A DNA stretch of 64,000 nucleotides from Tetradesmus obliquus (lineage: Eukaryota; Chlorophyta; Chlorophyceae; Sphaeropleales; Scenedesmaceae), in assembly GCA_030272155.1 (NCBI GenBank), contig CP126191.1, forward strand, positions 5,416,501 through 5,480,500, in the 5' to 3' direction. The notes beneath the pieces were generated by a model, which saw nothing but the letters and a program-made list of their open reading frames with translations, did no database searches and was not told the DNA's origin. The first letter of the stretch is position 1. Each line of letters opens with the position of its first letter. The translations under genes were made by a program, and so were the position numbers. Positions 36,801 through 48,449 of the stretch are shown here, one piece after another.

Positions 36801-37733
36801 CTGCTGCCACTGCAGTGGCTCTGCTCACCTTGGCTGCAGGTTGCAGATCAGCAGCACCAGCCTATTGATAAACATCGGCAGCAGTGACGGCTGGCCTGCA
36901 GAGCATCAACAACGTGAACTTAAATTTGCTGACAGTACACCAGCAGCTTGAAAGCAGTCACAAGTAGGACAGCAACCCAGCTAGTCATTGCTTATGGCGA
37001 TCAATGCGCTGCCATCCAGTTGGCAGGCGCACAAACAAAGCAGCGGACGCTGCGTGCACGGCCAGCCTTGCTTGCAGTCTGCGCCTCTCTCATCAGGCAC
37101 AGCCATGCATTGGCTGTGCAGCGCCAGAATAAGTACAGCACTGGAGGCGCTTGCCGCACCTTGCACTGCTGCAGGCAGATTGGGTGCCACCTCAAACACC
37201 ATGCTGAGCGCACTGGGGCTGCACGTCTCCACAATGAACTGGATGACCACTGACACCATGTGCAGCGAGTTTGCCACTGCCAGGGAGGGCTTGCCATTCT
37301 GGGCTAGGCCCACCAGGTCAAGCGTGTGCAGCACGAGCTTCTGCAGCAGCAGTGCCAGTTAGAAGAGCAGAGGCTGCAAGTGAGCTCCAGCAAACATGCA
37401 GCAACGCAAGGAATGTGCTGCTGTGCATGCACAGGCACTGTGGTTATGTGCTGGATCCAGATATAACGTCTGCAGCTGCTTGGGCTGAGTGCCTCAGCTC
37501 CTTGCCTGGAAGTTGTGCGTGATCGGATTGTGCACCATCAGCTGCCTGCAGTGCGGCAGTAGCGCATCCTGCACAGTGCTGGGGTTCTGGGACGCCAGTG
37601 CCAGCTGCAGGTTGCAGAGCTGGTTCCAGAAAGCACTGCCATACTCTATGTCCTGGTTGCTAGCCAGCTTCTGCAGCAGCTGCTCATGCTCCTGCGAGCC
37701 GAGCACCGTCTGCGAGGACTGGCCAGCACCCAT
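32661..37733 (-). CDS. DYM: Dymeclin (Golgi-associated trafficking protein)
   Basis: Twelve exons: 37733-37506, 37340-37160, 36895-36829, 36609-36335, 36016-35723, 35457-35288, 35062-34920, 34569-34485, 34234-34115, 33746-33582, 33339-33217 and 32927-32661, all in phase, 705 residues (human about 669). It begins MGAGQSS, matching the N-myristoylation site (Gly2, Ser6) known for dymeclin. Family segments in order: [107 protein letters not shown], and the conserved end [14 protein letters not shown] then [12 protein letters not shown]. Dymeclin is peripheral on the Golgi and needed for normal secretory traffic (family knowledge). Intron 1 has a GC donor (CAG|GCAAGG). The promoter is shared, head to head, with TEX9. 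Confidence 0.96.
37504..37506 (-). other. GC splice donor, dymeclin intron 1
   Basis: The exon ends TTCCAG and the intron starts GCAAGG; the acceptor at 37340 gives [13 protein letters not shown] in frame. Reading through instead meets a stop codon after three codons, and no suitable GT is nearby. Confidence 0.8.
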
Positions 37734-38351
37734 GCCACCGCTGGCAGAGGTGACAGGTCCTTGAGCTTAGAGTTACTAGATCATAGCATGGCTTGTGTGG
37801 TGGCGATGCAGCTGCTGCTGGTGCATGCACAGCCTAGCTGTCCAGGTTCCACCTGCTGCTTGCTGTTGTAATGCAATAGTGGCGAGGCCTTGGCTGTCCG
37901 CTAGACCGTCCGCGTTGCAGGTTTACTTTATAAACCAAACCAAAACATGGTTTCAGAACAGAAGTCGACGATCTAACCAGCCTTCACATCGTCAAAGCAC
38001 GTCCAACCGGCACGGTGTCTTGAGCAACAACGCAACCTTAAGCTACAAGATCACAACAGGAAGGCAATGCTTTGTTATCGCGCCCGCAGCACTGAGCTGC
38101 TTACGCGTCACTGCAGTGCACCTTACTTGCGACCAGTGTCAAAGAAGGGACCTGGACCCTGGCTGTTTGATTTGCTGACACCAAGTACGACATCACTAAA
38201 GACTGTGCTCTCCTGATTGCTGGACGTAGTACAATTTTAAAGTTTTTGCAGTGCGAGTCTCATTACAGTAAGGCCTGCTGGTCAACTCAGCGGCCACCAC
38301 CAGTAACATCTGCTTGATGCTGCTTGGAGTCCAGTCCTGTGTAGTCACGTG
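37734..38351. other. Divergent upstream region of dymeclin and TEX9
   Basis: 618 bases between the two start codons. AT-richer patch around 37915-38070. No exon or RNA gene seen; presumably bidirectional promoter DNA. Confidence 0.5.
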
Positions 38352-40087
38352 ATGATGGCAGCAGAGCCAGACTTCTCTGACTTGGTCAGAGCTAACATTC
38401 AGGAGGTTCTGGAGGCAGTAGCCAGGGCAGCGCCACAGCAGCAACAGCAGAGAGCAGCAGCAACTGATGTGCAACAAGCCGATAACAACAGCAGGTACGT
38501 CTGACTTGCGCTCTGCTGCCTGGGTGCTGCTACTATGGTGCTTAAAGCATCTTCAACCTCTTTAATGCCTTGCTTGTGCCGTCTGTGAATGCAGGCGGCA
38601 GTCTGACACCTCAACGGCAGGTGCATCAGGTGCTGCGCAAGGCAGGGCCCAGGCTGAGCAGCAGTTAGAGGTGCCGCACAACAGCGAGGCAACCATCAGA
38701 TTGCTGCGGGCGCGCATGAAGGCGCTTGAGGAGCAGCTTAGCATGGCTATGACCCTCAACCAAGGTGCGGCTTGCAGGCACGTAGGCCAGCTGTGGCAAA
38801 GCTGCTCAACGGTGCAGTGACTGCTGCTGACTGCAGCTTGCAGCAGGACAGTGTCGCTCTTCCTGCAGTGCTGTTGACTGGCTGAAGCATTGTTGATGCT
38901 GTTGTGTCACGTCCTTGATGTTGCAGAGAAGGATGCTGAGGTCACTGAGTTGCAGAAGCAGCTCAAGCAGCAGTCACAAAAGGAGGCGGCAAGCGGCAAG
39001 AGCACAAAAGCCCTCGAAGCGCAGGTGGGGTGATTGTATCCTGAACCACCGCAGCACAACAGCAGCCAGCAGCCTTCATGCTTTGGTACGTGGCACTCGT
39101 GTGGTAACGTGCAGCAGCTGGTAGCATCCTTCCATTGTGATTTCATTGATGGTGTCGCGCCGGGCTCACTGCACGCTAGCGGTGATGAGACCTGCTGCTG
39201 AGGCTCCTGCTTCTGCTCTGGTGTTGGCAGGTGGAGCGTCATAGGCGTGCGGCTGAGGCAGCTCGTGCAGCGCTAGCAGCCAATGAGCAGCAGCTGAAGG
39301 AGCTGAGTAAAGAGGCAGCAAAGGCAGACAAGGACAGGTGGGTTGATGGCGTGCTTGTACGAGGTGGTTGTTGTGGGCTGGCAGGCGACATTGTGCTGCC
39401 CTTTCCCGGGGGCTGAATGCACCCGTACCAGAGCAATGTCTATGAGAAAGCGAGCGCTCCGGCAGGTGTTGCATAGCAACTTTGCAGCCGACACGCGTGT
39501 GAAGTTGGAGGCGTGTTTTGCTTGCCTGCAGGCATCTGGTAGAGCAGGAGAGCCGCACGCGCGACGTGCGCCTGCAGCGCGCGCTGGAGGAGGTGGAGCG
39601 CTACAAGCAGCTGCTGCAGGAGGTCAAGTCACAGGTGCGTGGCATGCACCGCAAACTGTACTCATGCCGCACCACGAAGACAGGCGGGCCACAGCAACCC
39701 ATTGCCAGCTTGTTCGCAGCAAAAAGGCAGTGCAAGTCTCTGTGTGCTTCAGCAGCAGCCTTGAGCAGACATCATGAGTAGACAATCATGAGCTACACGG
39801 TGCTGCGTGAGCATTTCTGGCCTCGTGTGGCTCTGCATCCAGCTTCCTCATGTTCTGCCTTCCCAACGCAGGGCCAGGAGGTGCGTGATGTGGCGCGCAG
39901 CGACCACAGCAGGGCGCTGGCAGAGCTGAAGCGCCTGGAGCGCCAGCGTGGCGAGCTGCTGGCAGTGCTGCGGAAGCAGGCCAAGCTGATTGACGTGCTG
40001 CGCCGGCAGCGAGCACACTTAGAAGCGGCGCGGCTGCTGGCGTTCACAGAGGATGAGTTCATGCGCACACTTGATACTGGCGCATGA
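38352..40087 (+). CDS. TEX9: TEX9-like coiled-coil protein
   Basis: Exons 38352-38494, 38595-38764, 38927-39024, 39231-39337, 39532-39634 and 39872-40087 join to 278 residues. The first 60 residues are loosely structured with a short Gln run. From about residue 85 the protein is a near-continuous coiled coil (RARMKALEEQL, KDAEVTELQKQL, ERYKQLLQEVKSQ). The C-terminus carries the TEX9 signature: KQAKLIDVLRRQRAHLEAAR followed by AFTEDEFMRTL. Human TEX9 is longer (about 390 residues, from memory). It is a coiled-coil protein linked to centriolar satellites and cilia in animals; its algal role is unknown. Adenine or guanine at phase-1 and phase-2 joins gives a single consistent reading, so the exon set is secure. 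Confidence 0.9.
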
Positions 40088-41036
40088 TAGCAGCAGCAGT
40101 TGGCGAAGGTGCTCCCTACAGTGCTGTCAGCAACGCCAGATGTAGCATCATGTCTGCTGGTCTGTGTGTGAGCTGGTCATCACAGCACTTGTCACCTGCT
40201 CCTTTTATGTCTAGCGAAATCTTGGACTGAGTCCACACATTTGTGTTTGCTGGAGGGTTGCTGCTGCTGCATCAGCATGTTCCTGTGGTCCTGCAAGGCC
40301 ATACCCAAAGTGCTACACGCCATGCTGGGGCAGGCAGTTGTCCAGCATTCAATGACCCCACCAGCATGACCCCACTGTGTGGCACACAGCATGGCTGATC
40401 GCGCCACATTGCCGGCTGCAAGGCGCAGAGCCTGTGGCGCTCTGTGTGCGCCAAGGCTTCTGCAGTTGCTTCCATGACGGGTTGGACTTGGGCCCTGAGA
40501 ATTGCACACAGTGACGAGTCGTGACAATTCCACATATCAGATATGTGTAAGCAGCGATGCTGTTGCACGTTGCGCTGAAGGTTCTTGGTGCTTTTTATCC
40601 AGGGCCAGAGGGTTAGACTGGCACAGGTGCCACCATGCGGCAGCAGCAGTACAGGCACGCTCTGAGTGTGACACATGGCAGTGCATTGAAAACCCTGTCA
40701 CCTGGCTGCAGCTGCATGCAACCCAGCACAGCGATTCCTTTTCTACAAACCGTACACCTGTTTGTACAAATTTGGATGGGAAACAAGCTGTGCACTGCTA
40801 TGCTTTTGGACACACAATTGAGCAGGCAGCACTGTCTTTGTGTGACTCTTGTAATGCTGCATAAGCTGCTACTGATTACAATTGCCTGAATTTTGTAGTA
40901 CACGTTACACTTATCACAGTCAGGAGCAGCTAACCAGGCCCACGGGAAGCCTTGCCATCGCTGTACTTCGTCCGACGTCGTTCGCATTCAACAGCTGCAG
41001 TGCCTGACAAGCGTCTCCTATAGTTCAACCGCCGTT
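40088..41036. other. Spacer between TEX9 and MCUR1-like genes
   Basis: No exon supported. TGTAA at 40546-40550 is a candidate TEX9 poly(A) signal. The last 150 bases are the likely MCUR1-like promoter and 5' UTR. Confidence 0.45.
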
Positions 41037-42850
41037 ATGGCGTTGCAGCGTGCAGTAGTTAGCGTCACCCAGCAGGCTAGCCATGCTGGTCTGCCACTGC
41101 TGTATCCACTGCTGCTGCGAACAATGGCCAGTGGACCCACCAAGGAGGCTGTTGAGCGCACACTTGTCGTAGACACATTAGCACAGGTGTGAAGGTAGCC
41201 ATGCTTGCCACTGCAGGGGTCGTCAGCATGCTCTGATGCCTGTGTTGTTCATGCAGCAGTTCCCGCTGCCTGTGCATGTGCTGCCAGCAACAGGGTTTCA
41301 CTCACCCACCCAATCGACAACAACGTGTGTATGCAGACCAAGAAGTTTGAGACTCTGGGGCTGTCAAGGGATCAAGCAGAGAACCTCGCAGTGTACCTGT
41401 CAGAGCAGATTGTGCTTGACCGCATGCGCTTGTCAGAAAAGTTCACAGCAAAAGTGGAGCTAGAAAAGGCGAGCAGCTGCGTGCATGATGGCATGTGCAT
41501 ACACTTTGGTACCATCTGCAAGTTGCCTGGACTAGTGCCAGCGCGCCCAGCAGCACACAAACAACTGCAGGTGCTGCCAGCAGCTGGGGTTGCATCATCA
41601 CTGTCTTGAACATGCAGCCGCAGCAGTGGGTGCATGATGCCTTCTGCTATGCACACAGCGTCGTTCGCCAGCGCAGCAGTGCATGAAGATATGCTCATAC
41701 TTAGTACCAGCAACAGCTTTGAACACCTCACCTGCCAGCTGCTGCTGTAGCCACGTGCCTTTCACCTGCTGCTGTTCTGTGGCTCGTTTTGCGCACGTCA
41801 GTCCATGCTGGAGCAGGATGCGCGCATAGGCGGCTTCAAGGCGGAGCTGATCCAGAAGCAGGACATGCACCTAGCCACGCTGCAGAAGGACCTGGACAGG
41901 CAGCAGAACTACCTGGACAAGATCCGCAGCGAAGTGCGCCACGAGATCGACAAGCTCAGCGCCAGCCAGCGCCTGGACCTCAACCTGGAGAAGGGGTGAG
42001 GCAGCGGCGGCAGCAGCACAGCAACAACTAGGGCAAAGAGCTTTGCTTCTCACAGTTGTCAGCATGGTCGACAGCACAACAGAGCAACAGTAAGCAGCGC
42101 CAGCACCAGCAGCAACGAGCACTGCACTGACGGCAGCAGTGCATAGCAGGATGTGAGCAGTGTACAGGGCGGCGGTGCAGCGACGGATGGAGCGCTTACT
42201 AGCCAGCCGAGGGTGTGGGTGGTGCTGCTAGTGGCATCCACCAGCAGCTTTGCTTCAGGCCAGTTGTACGCCGTGCCTGATTCACGCAGTCAGCAACATG
42301 ATGCAGCAGAGCACGGAAGCATCCACGCCTGCATGGTGCATGGCAGAGCAAAGCAGCTGACGACACTGTGACAGCGCTCATTGTTGGGGCTAGGCGCTTA
42401 CAGTTGCCTATGCTGTTGCCGCCTTGATGCTCACCCGCAGGCGCATGCGGGATGACTTGCAGCAGATGCGCGACAAAACCATTGAGTTAGAAATAAAACT
42501 CGACAGGGTGAGTGGTTACTGTGCTTTGCAGTGCAGCTATGACTCGGCAAACGCTGCAGCTTTGCTGGTGCATTGTTGTCTGGCGGTTCGCATGCTAGCA
42601 CATGGTGTTGTACCTGGGATACAAACAGCAGGGCAACCAAGAGCATGCTTGCTCTTGGTTACGCAGTGCAAGCCAACACAAGTGTGCTGTGCTGTGCTGC
42701 TGTGCTGCGCTGTGCTGGCTGCAGGAAGTGAACGACATCAGGGCGGGCATGGAGAAGGCCAAGAACGACATCATCAAGAGCACCATTGCCATCATGGGTA
42801 CCTTCTCAGCCATTGCCTTCACCATCACCCGGCTGATGGCCACGATGTAA
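41037..42850 (+). CDS. MCUR1/CCDC90 (DUF1640) family mitochondrial coiled-coil protein
   Basis: Exons 41037-41186, 41337-41468, 41802-41995, 42441-42507 and 42725-42850 give 222 residues. The N-terminus (MALQRAVVSV, then LLLRTMASG) looks like a mitochondrial presequence. The DUF1640 core follows: FETLGLSRDQAENLAVYLSE, a coiled coil with HEIDKLSASQRLDLNLEKGR, then LEIKLDREVNDIRAGMEKAK, and one C-terminal membrane segment (IAIMGTFSAIAFTITRLM). Relatives include human MCUR1/CCDC90B and yeast Fmp32, inner-membrane proteins tied to the calcium uniporter or to respiratory complex assembly (family knowledge). The end of exon 2 is ambiguous: a GC donor (GAAAAG|GCGAGC) keeps VELEK, which relatives have; a weak GT donor five codons earlier is also in frame. 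Confidence 0.92.
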
Positions 42851-42898
42851 GGTGCAGCAGCAGGCCACAACAGAAGGTGCAGCAGCAGCAGCTGCTGT

Positions 42899-42940
<42 letters not shown>

Positions 42941-45569
42941 GGTATTGCTTGCTGTCCTGCCAGCAATGCAGGCAGTGCGGCAAGCATTCATTGTTGGTGG
43001 GCAGGCAAGGAAGCTTGGCATTTGAGTGATCAACTGTTTTTCTGTGAGTGCCTTCTTCTGTTACTGTGATGTGAGCGCTGGCTTGGCGAGCTATGTTCAG
43101 GCATTGCTTTCATCTGACGTTTTGCTGCATTCCGGTCGTTCCGGATGTTTGTTTTTGTAACTTGGTGATTGAAATGCGGTGCACTCTACCTGCCAGGCAC
43201 ACAGGATCGCTGCCTGCAGCCGGCGAGCTTGTGCCACATGTTCATGCACTATTGCTCCTGCACGGCTGCCTGCTAGCCATGTGCTGCAGTACAGTACAGC
43301 TGCATTTTACAGTCCTTGGCTATTACAGCTGTCCCTGGCAGCTGTAGGTTTGGTCAATGCTGTGTTGCAGCTTGCATGTGGCTGGTCACCTTGTTTACAC
43401 ACGTGCACGGCAGTATGCATTGCCTGCGCAGTGGCGCTCCAGAGGCGGGTTCTAGTGGGCTCGCCTAACGGCTGGCCGCCTTTGTGCAGGCACTGCTTGG
43501 CCTGCGCTGGTTGTTGCAGCGCAGTCAGAAATGCAAAGCCTCTGTGGTTCTTGATTGTCCCTATTTCAGAGTAGAGGGAGAGGGGGGAGGGGCAGTTTGC
43601 GCTATTGCGTGTGTGAGTGAGCATGCCGCACGGAGGGTGTACTGCACCCTGCTAGTGGCAGCGTGCGTTATGACCTAGTGCCTGTGATGATTTAGTGGTG
43701 GAGCGTTCGAGCTGTGGATGATGCTGAGGCAGCTGCTTCGGCAGCGTCTCGCAGCGGCAGTGTGTGCTGCATTGTAATTGCAGCCAATGTTGATTGTCGC
43801 AACCTCACTGTCTGTCACACATTCCTATATGTTTGTAACATGCTGGTATCGCGGCGTTTTCACACATTCTGCAACAAAGTGCCATCTATACGCCACTGGC
43901 ATTGCTCATGCTTGTGCTGCCAGGCACGATTTGTGTATTACAGATATGTGCTTTAGGGCAGGGGACTGTCCAGCAGGCATTGCAAGGTACACAGAATTTG
44001 CAGAAATCTGCAGATGGCAGCTGCCACCGCAGTGCCAGCTGGCATTGCTCTGGTTGAAGAGTGATTACCAGGCGCGCAAGTACTGTTGGCAGCTGCTGCA
44101 TGTAAATAAGCAACTAGTATCAACTGTGTAGGCTGTCCGTTCCAAGCTGGAAAATGACACAGGTCGAGAACATCAGCTTCTGTTACAACATGATCAGCTG
44201 TTTGGCAACCAAAATGGTAGCCAGGCTGCGAGCCTTGCCATTGGGCCAGAAGCAAATCTGACTTGGCACAGCCAGCAGTAGCACTGCTGGTTGCTGCCAC
44301 ATGCTGAGGCTGACAGTCACAACAAGCCGACAAAAGCCTAATCACCGATTGTTGGCAACAATCAGGCTGCAGATGCCTAGCTGGGACAGCACACCACCAC
44401 TGTGCATGGCAACACACAAATGATTGGAGGACATCAACTGCTGATGGACACCAAGGCAACCAAAGCCAAGCACCTGAATAGAAGCAGTGCAGATTGCAGG
44501 CCTACAGAGGCGCAGGCACAGGTCATTGTGATGATTGCTGGTCAACTTCTTCACACACGCAGTGCCCTCTCATGCAAACAAATGGCCTTGCACAGGTCAT
44601 CAAATGATACCATGCAGCAGCTACTCGCTGCCTGCTCGTTGTGCAGAACAGCACAAGAAGAAAATTGTGGCCAGCCGGCTTCAGCCTCGTGCACGAGTCT
44701 GTTGAGCCAATTTATGGGGAATGCACACCACATCACCGATGCAGGATGCAACAGCAGCCTTGGAGCCTCTGAGCTGTGCTGCGTTTCATGGCATGCATCA
44801 AAGACCTGGTGATGACTGTAAATGCAGGATCACAACCGATGATACAATGCAACAGTGTTGCCCACTCCTGATCAAATGAACACACGCATGGTCAACTCTT
44901 CCCCACTCTGATGTAATCAACACAACACCCCGACACTGGTACAATGATACGAACGCCCACTGCCACTAAGGCACAATCACACGCTTCTGCATAGATGGAT
45001 CACGCACGGCAGGCGTCCAGGGGGTGCGCTCTGCACGCCACAGGCCGCCTGCAGCAGTTGAGTTTGTATGTTTTCTGATGATTGAGCCCACACTCCATAC
45101 ATGCACGCTGCATGGCCCCACCACCTCACATGCCCCGCCTGGACTACACTACCCGAGGCCAAATATTTCATGCAAGCACTGAGCGTGCCCTTGCAGGAAT
45201 GCATCAAATATGGACAGCCTACATTCGCAGCACCTGATGGTGTGGCTGGACCACCGCCATCAGGCCCTGGGCATACTGGCTGCAAGATGCACCAGGCACG
45301 CAACACACATAGTTGTGTATGCTGGAGAAGCAGCTATTGCAGGCAGTGCAGGAGAACAGCTCAGCCGCAGTGTGTATTGAACATCAGCTGCCAGCTAGCA
45401 ACACCCCACTGCAAACCTGCAACAGTACACAAATCCAGCTCATGCGCAGCTAGCGAAAGGGCTGCCCGTGTGTGTCTGTGTGTCACACAAGCGTCAACAA
45501 CAACATGCCAGGTACTTCACACAGGCTGCCAGCTGCAGCCACATGCCAGCACCTACAGCATCAGCAGCT
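42851..45569. other. 2.7-kb gene-poor spacer, MCUR1-like to expansin
   Basis: Convergent 3' flanks. A (CTG)n run lies near 42896-42940, a TGTAA signal at 43156-43160. Frames between 43700 and 45500 are short, overlapping and lack domains or exon joins on both strands. AT content is higher around 43750-44400. Confidence 0.5.
43156..43160 (+). terminator. Candidate TGTAA polyadenylation signal
   Basis: Preceded by a T run, about 305 bases after the MCUR1-like stop codon. Confidence 0.35.
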
Positions 45570-46805
45570 TTAAACAGAGAAGGCGCCACGCAGCTTGCGG
45601 CCCTGGGTGTTCTCCCAAGACACCTTCTTGAAGGGGCGCTTGTCCAGGGCCGCGTACCAGCCGCCTGGGGGCCCCATGTCTGGGCCGCTGCGCTGGCCGT
45701 ACTTGTTCTTTGCGCGCTTGTTGGGCTTGTGCCAGCAGGGCACGTCACGCCATGAGAGGCCGATCACGCCCCACTTGGTGTCAGCAAGCTTCTCAAAGGC
45801 CCACAGGCTCAGGTCCCTGCAGGCAGAGAGGAGGAGGGAGAGAGGGAGGGAGCGGCAGGGCAGGCAGGAAGGGGGTCAGCAAGGTGTTTGCGGGTGTAAC
45901 AGTATGACACCTTGCAGGAAAAGGAAGCAACATGCCAGCAGGCAGGCATGCAAGCACTGGCAACAGTAGGCAAGATGCGTCGAAACCAACTCCCTGCATC
46001 CTTACTGGCTGAGTGGCCAACACACAGGGCTGCTGCTTGCTGGCATTGCCATGCAGGCACTGCTGGGTTCAACAAGGCACAGCTGCTGCAGGAAGCTTTG
46101 ATGCAGCACTCACATGTGGTACATGTCGCCGCAGCACCAGCGCTTGTTGCTGTAGTAGTTGCCCGGGTAGCTGCAGGGGCAGGTGTCTGTGATGGTCACC
46201 ACCACTGAGGCGGAGGTGTCGAAGCAAACATCCTTGCGGTCGATCCACTGGCCGTAGCCGTCCCTGAAGCCGGTAGCTTTGCACTTCACTTCCTTGCACT
46301 TGCCGCAAGATCCCTGGTAGTCCCCAGAGGCGTCGCTGATGGCTGCTGTGTCCCAGCCAGTGCCTGCTGTCTCATCAAGGTAGCCAAACATGCACGAGCC
46401 TTTGTGGATGCTCCAGCCGTCCTTGCCATAGAATGTGGCGCCTGTGGTTGTATAGAGATGGCAGGCGGTACAGAGATCGACAGTTGGTGAGTGGCAAGTA
46501 AAACAAACGAGACGGTCGGGTGACCCGCAGGCGGACGGGTTGACTTTGACGTGGTGACCACCGTACGCTGACAAAGCTGCTGTTTGCTACTTCATAGAAT
46601 GCATCAAACGTTTGGCTGCATGGCGTTGGCGAGGCAACTGATCAACAAACGGGTGTCATGCAGGGAACTGGCAGAGGACATGTGCCGCTTGCAGCTGCCC
46701 TTATAATTGAAACTCACGTCCATCATGCCATTGTCCTTGGCCTGCGGCTGCTTGAAGTGTAGCCACCAAAGCTACTAGCGCCAAAAGTGTGCGGGACGAA
46801 AACAT
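45570..46805 (-). CDS. Single-domain expansin-like secreted protein
   Basis: Exons 46805-46718, 46441-46114 and 45816-45570 give 220 residues. It starts with a clear signal peptide (LLALVALVATLQAAAGQG). The expansin double-psi beta-barrel follows: RATFYGKDGWSIHKGSCMFG, then GSCGKCKEVKC, VVVTITDTCPCSYPGNYYS, WCCGDMYHMDLSLWAFEKLA and GVIGLSWRDVPC. HMDL replaces the expansin HFDL motif but keeps the Asp. The cysteines expected for the family are present. The usual second, grass-pollen-like (CBM63) domain is absent: after RDVPC there are about 50 basic, Trp/Gly/Pro-containing residues. Expansins loosen walls without hydrolysis, and single-barrel relatives exist (loosenins, swollenin-like); activity here is untested. 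Confidence 0.93.
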
Positions 46806-47007
46806 GCTGTCTTGTGTTGACCACAAGCTTGCTGCAGTAGATTATCTCGGTAGCGAGCCTTTTGAGCGAACGTTCTGCTTGTAAATATGCACGGCGTTGG
46901 ATGCGCGCGCAGCCGAGTGATGTTCAGTGGTTGCAAGTTACAACTGTGTATTGAATAACAATGCAGACGTTCAACTGAAGTACCCGCTGCTGGGCTCAAC
47001 TGGCAGG

Positions 47008-47015
47008 CTATATAG
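47008..47015 (-). promoter_or_regulatory. TATA-like box upstream of expansin
   Basis: CTATATAG, a self-complementary TATA element about 205 bases upstream of the expansin start codon, with GC-rich flanks. The distance would imply a 5' UTR of roughly 170 bases. Confidence 0.35.
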
Positions 47016-47436
47016 GGTGGAGACCCTCAGCGAGCAGCCCTGACTGTTCGCATTCTGGTCCGACTTATGAACGTGGTAGTAACGTGGAGCGTACGAGCGT
47101 TGCGCGGCAAAGAAGCATCCAGTAACAAAATTCAGCTCCTATCTATACTGAATCAGAGTTTGTCGTGTTCAGCAGATGCCAGGCAGCGTGTCAGCCCGCA
47201 CATGCTTCGTAGCACTACAATCGCCGTATATGTTCTCGTGGCGACAGCAAACAATGAACCCATCAAAAGTTGTTGACGTCTTGCAACGTGATGTTTTACG
47301 TTCTGTGTTGGCTGGTGTAGCAGGCGTCAGGCAAACTTGATTTGACTGGGAGGGACCTGCGGTTACACAAGGACTGTTGCGCATTCCTCACCATCGAGTA
47401 AGACCTACCAGAAGTTCGTTGGCTTCAGTTACGTTT

Positions 47437-47634
47437 ATGATATATGCAAAGTTGCCTGCGGTTGTAGCGGTTGCCGCATGTCTCACTTGCGCGGCACCGC
47501 CCGACCCCTGCGTATGTTCAGTGATTCATAGCTGTGCAGGTCCACTGGCACAACAGTTACATAAGGAATGTTATTCGTATGTTTGTGACGCTCCTTACAG
47601 CCTATCTGCAAGCATACCGTATGACCAATTGTAG
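47437..47634 (+). CDS. Possible small secreted Cys-rich peptide (65 residues)
   Basis: ATG at 47437 opens a frame starting MIYAKLPAVVAVAACLTCAA, which looks like a signal peptide, followed by PPDPCVCSVIHSCAG and HKECYSYVCDAPYS, ending at TAG. That is five Cys in the predicted mature part. Codon use is more AT-ended than in the neighbouring genes. I see no introns, homologue or promoter, and chance is a serious alternative for a frame this short. Confidence 0.2.
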   Translation: MIYAKLPAVVAVAACLTCAAPPDPCVCSVIHSCAGPLAQQLHKECYSYVCDAPYSLSASIPYDQL

Positions 47635-48449
47635 CTCATGGTTACACTGGTCACCAGGGCAAGTGACAACATCATGATGTCGCCACAGAAGGGCGCTGGT
47701 GTCGATTGCACATCTGCTCAAGTGCCCACTCTGAAATGCCGCAATCAATGAACCACGTTTGGCTGTCACGCCTGCCAAGCCAATGAGGTGCTTGCACTGC
47801 ACTGCTTGAAGCACCGCGAAGGTTCGCCTCAGGCGCAGCTGCAAGCCTGCATTGTCACCCACCATATGAAGCGTGCCAGGTGCTGAACAAGCGCATAAAC
47901 GTGCAACGCAGAAGCAACTGCATGTCTTTTTACGTACACACGCACATAGGAGGACTCGGAGGATGTGTAAATTCGTTCTTATACATGGGGCACATGAATG
48001 CTTTGCTGCCCCGGGCGACGCAGGCCGAGGATGCCGACACAGCCACACCATGCTGCATTATGTTGGACTCCCGCATGATGTGTGGTGGGAGGAGCCAGCT
48101 GCGCTTGCAGCCATGCCAATCAGCAACCATGCACGCTGAAAAACCACCACCAGCAGGCCCTCAAGAAGAATGCAACCTGACTGTATGCATGCCATGCGTG
48201 CTGGCATGCACTGGGATCATGGTTACTACGCAGGCCCCTTCAGGAGTGCTGACACCTGCTGGCTAACATTCAGCTATGGTTGACAACATTGAAAACATGC
48301 ATGGTAGTAAGCACATGCACAGAACCCCATGTTAACAGAGCGCAGTAACCAGTGAGTCAGCTTGCCATATTAGGCAAGTTGTGCATGTCACTCTGCACAG
48401 CCATGATCACCCGCGCACTCGCTGTCTGTTTGAACCCAGCACTCGTTGG

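Larger units (their letters stand above)
46806..48449. other. Spacer upstream of expansin and downstream of YJU2
   Basis: Both neighbours are on the - strand. A TATA-like site lies at 47009-47015. One small signal-peptide-like frame (47437-47634) is listed separately. A 149-codon minus-strand frame at 47602-48051 has no recognisable domain. Confidence 0.45.

Noticed and set aside
43953-44459. 168-codon minus-strand frame in the 2.7-kb spacer
   Set aside because: Composition like non-coding CAG/CTG-rich DNA, no domain and no neighbouring exon.
47602-48051. 149-codon minus-strand frame resembling a WD-repeat fragment
   Set aside because: Only vague GD/W patterns, no second repeat, no splice extension; likely chance.
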